Shown piece after piece: positions 61,883 through 64,000 of a stretch of 64,000 nucleotides of DNA. The notes under the pieces are model-generated. The model made no database searches. It saw nothing but the letters and a program-made list of their open reading frames with translations, and was not told the DNA's origin. Source of the DNA: Chamaelirium japonicum. Its lineage: Eukaryota; Streptophyta; Magnoliopsida; Liliales; Melanthiaceae. Numbering within the stretch: the first letter of the stretch is position 1; the number at the start of each line of letters is the position of its first letter. The stretch is taken from assembly GCA_947650365.1 (NCBI GenBank), contig OX393550.1:99703472-99767471 (forward strand), in the 5' to 3' direction. Made by a program: the position numbers and the translations under genes.

Positions 61883-62300
61883 ACGACTTCTGAGCCCCCT
61901 TCTCTCTAGAGTTTTTTCGGAGCATTCGTTGACCCGCGCATTACGGTCTCCGCAGATTAGAATGTGGAAACTGTAATGAGATGTTACTGGCTCCATTTGA
62001 ACGCCAACGATGAATAGTGTATTGATGACCAGAAACTGAACAACTTGATTGGCAGAGGAGACGGCGCCGTGTGATGATAACACAGTCACTGCATCCACAC
62101 ATTATGGTGGTTTCCGATTCATCCGGCCTGTTACGCATCGTGAATGCTGACGAAAGAGGAGCTATTTACTGCAGATTTTTCTGTCAAGGGGTGTAGGCTT
62201 TTGAGGGCTAAAGATCTTTAATGTGTATAAACAAAGTCCTATGGTTTAACCAAGGTATATGTTCATTACAGCAAAGTGTTCAGTAAATCTCATGATGACC
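61883..62300 (+). other. Probable FRS 3' UTR
   Basis: Non-coding sequence after the predicted stop. AT-rich candidates for polyadenylation occur near 62220-62240, but no strict AATAAA is seen. The minus-strand ORF at 61838-62098 has no domain. Confidence 0.4.
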
Positions 62301-62354
62301 TTTGAGCAATATTGTTGTGCGGACTGTTCAAAACATTTTTTTTCTTTTCATTTT

Positions 62355-62632
62355 TGGGTAATTTTGATTACCCCCCAAAATTATATGCTAACTAGTAAGT
62401 CACCCCCCTTTTAATCGTTATTGGACTTACCCCCCCCTAAAATTTGACTTACACCCCCATCGCTGTTAGATATTTAGGCATACACCCCCATAACTATATG
62501 TTATTGAGGCATATCCTCCATTCTGACTAATTATCATATAATAATTTGTGGGGTAAGTCTAATAACGATTAAAAGGGGAGTGACTAACTAATTAACATAT
62601 AATTTTTGGAGGGGGTAAGTCAATATTATCCT
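62355..62632. mobile_element. MITE-like foldback with ~60-bp inverted ends
   Basis: The left arm (attaccccccaaaattatat, then ttttaatcgttatt) is repeated inverted at about 62562-62628 (aataacgattaaaagggg, then ataatttttggaggggg). About 280 bp, no ORF. It resembles in style the element at 53965. Confidence 0.7.
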
Positions 62633-62775
62633 TTTTTTTTTTTTAGTTATCCTTCATGGTCACATCTGAGGATAGTTAAGACCGGTAATTCATTCGATGG
62701 AGAGATTTGAACCCGGGTCTCTGGTACAACCATCACGAGACTTTACCAGCTGAGCTAGTTAGCTAGCACCTTCTT
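62633..62775 (-). mobile_element. tRNA-derived SINE
   Basis: On the minus strand: A-box-like TAGCTCAGCTGG, then ~35 bp later B-box-like GGTTCAAATCTC, a non-tRNA body, and a terminal A run (the T run at 62631-62644 on plus). Spacing fits an RNA polymerase III promoter. The acceptor stem does not pair, so it is not a functional tRNA. It abuts the foldback element; the TSD is not clear. Confidence 0.75.
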
Positions 62776-62873
62776 CTGCTCAAATTTGTAATATGGCACA
62801 GTTGGTATACTACCCCCGGAAAATGTTTGACCTGGGTTGAGCTGGTTTTGTTTTGGTTTGCTGTTGTTTTGTG

Positions 62874-63335
62874 TAGGGGTGGTAATGGGTCGGGTCTGGT
62901 CGGGTTCGTGTCGGGTCTAGTTTTGGGTCGTGTCCAAAACCCCTAGACCCGGACCTGACGCGTTTAACTAATTGTGTCTAGACCCTAAACCCGTACCTAA
63001 CCCGCTTATAAACGGGTAGACCCGATAAGACCCGTTTACCACACGGGTCTATTCAGTTGACCCAATCTGACCCAATCCGACTCGAACCGACCTGACCCGA
63101 TATGACCCGCTGGTACATACTACAGTATCGGATTGCGGGTAGACCAACACGACCTGTTGAATTTTAAATGGGTCTTCCTAGGTCTACCGTGTCTAGACCC
63201 TAAACCCGGACCCGACCCGTTTTTTAAACTGGTCTATCGTGTTGACCCGTTTACGACCTGAACCCGTTTAACCCAGACCCATATCCGCTAACTTTGTGCT
63301 GGGTCTGCGGTGTCGGGTCCGAAATTGCCAGCCCT
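62874..63335. mobile_element. MITE-like element rich in GACCCG/CGGGTC motifs
   Basis: The ends are inverted and imperfect: TAGGGGTGGTAATGGGTCGG at left, and the complement of TAGGGCTGGCAATTTCGGA at right. The body is full of gacccg/cgggtc/acccgtt motifs that can fold. It has no ORF and is about 460 bp. The flanking duplication is not certain. Confidence 0.65.
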
Positions 63336-63616
63336 AGTTTCGTGGTTGTTTGGTTTGTGATGGTAGATAGTAGTTTCTCTACCCAAAAAAAAAACTAATA
63401 ATGGCTCAAGTGGTGGCATGTGGCTTCTGGATTGTTCGACCCTTGTATTACTTCTAAATTTCAGTCTGCTCTGTGTATAGAAAAATCTTTTTGTGTTCTG
63501 AAAGTGTGTAGAACACTACTATGAATTAGAAGCTAATCTTTAAGAGTGGATGAAATTACTGTACATTTAGGGATACAACTGAAGCATTGATTCACACTAC
63601 TGATACTAATTCATAA

Positions 63617-63860
63617 TTAAAGCCCTTAACGTAGTCTCCCCGGACCACGCTGTCATCGTGGTTTGGGGTCTGGCCATCGACACCTGTTATTTCCATCCCT
63701 ATAGACGCTTAAGGATTGTTGAGATCTACCGGCCACCATGAGAACCCCAGGGGGCTTCCATTGTAAGGGCCGAGTGATCAAATGGGTGGGGACAGGTGTC
63801 AATGGCTGGACCCCGAACCATGGCGATACTGTGCCTCGGGACGACTTTTTTAAGTCATTC
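63617..63860. repeat. Inverted repeat (~60-bp arms) around a short spacer
   Basis: The left arm (ccggaccacgctgtcatcgt, then ggtctggccatcgacacctg) is mirrored at about 63790-63850 (caggtgtcaatggctggacc, then ccatggcgatactg). The arms match with a few mismatches and could form a long hairpin. Element type unknown. Confidence 0.7.
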
Positions 63861-64000
63861 GATTGATAATTATTTGTGTTAGAGACATTTGTATATATGT
63901 TTATAGGTTTTTTTATAAATTGACCCCTGCAATCTTCTCTATTTACATATAAACCCCTGTAAAGTCAATATTTACATATAACACATTAAACCATCCATTA
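63861..64000. other. AT-rich end of window
   Basis: It contains two similar segments (tttacatata..cccctg(c/t)aa), perhaps the start of another small repeat cut by the window edge. No gene. Confidence 0.35.

Noticed and set aside
62690..62770. Possible tRNA gene on the minus strand
   Set aside because: A- and B-box matches exist but the acceptor stem does not pair and a poly(A)-tailed body follows, so it is a SINE.

Overview
This is a piece of a large, repeat-rich flowering-plant nuclear genome. The evidence is LTR retrotransposons primed by initiator tRNA-Met, small TIR elements, a tRNA-derived SINE, a poly(A)-tailed retroposon, and one intact FAR1-RELATED SEQUENCE (FRS) gene with plant-type introns. 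Nothing looks bacterial or organellar, and I cannot place the species.

Positions 1-52668 are a nested retrotransposon pile. The base layer is a Ty1/copia element (D). Its 3' LTR is 50444-52668, and its 5' LTR is present twice (15562-17777 and 29450-31670). All three LTR outer edges touch the same 5-bp target duplication, tcttg. D carries a leader, a gag-protease ORF (33436-34485, with a decayed duplicate at 19544-20592), integrase/RT (36762-38483) and RNase H (49724-50441). Between its protease and integrase lies an internally deleted related copia (B: leader fused to RT/RNase H, then a 2.4-kb LTR) followed by a Ty3/gypsy gag-protease fragment. This B / LTR-B / gypsy / D-5'LTR / gag block of about 10.4 kb is tandemly repeated. 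The copies start before the window, at about 20778 and at about 34671, and the last is cut off at 36762.

Later insertions landed in individual copies. Copia A (5536-15451, TSD gctgc) and a 0.48-kb poly(A) retroposon (3033-3516) are only in the first copy. Solo LTR F (22753-26229, TSD aggaa) is only in the second. A very young 11.2-kb non-autonomous LTR element E (38489-49718, TSD acacc, minus strand) splits the D pol gene. E has 3.8-kb LTRs, no recognisable gag-pol, and an internal array of 106-bp repeats.

Positions 52669-56490 are gene-free DNA: diverged tandem duplications, GC-rich GGTCGGC repeats, a long degenerate CCGAAACTG minisatellite, a small foldback element and a candidate Helitron 3' end.

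Positions 56491-62300 hold the only convincing host gene, an FRS transcription factor derived from a MULE transposase. It has a 5'-UTR intron, one long coding exon (57458-59515), a 2.3-kb intron and a short last coding exon (61829-61882). The remainder of the window contains MITE-like elements and a SINE. The elements interact only by nesting. The FRS gene is the only locus likely to act in the host cell.
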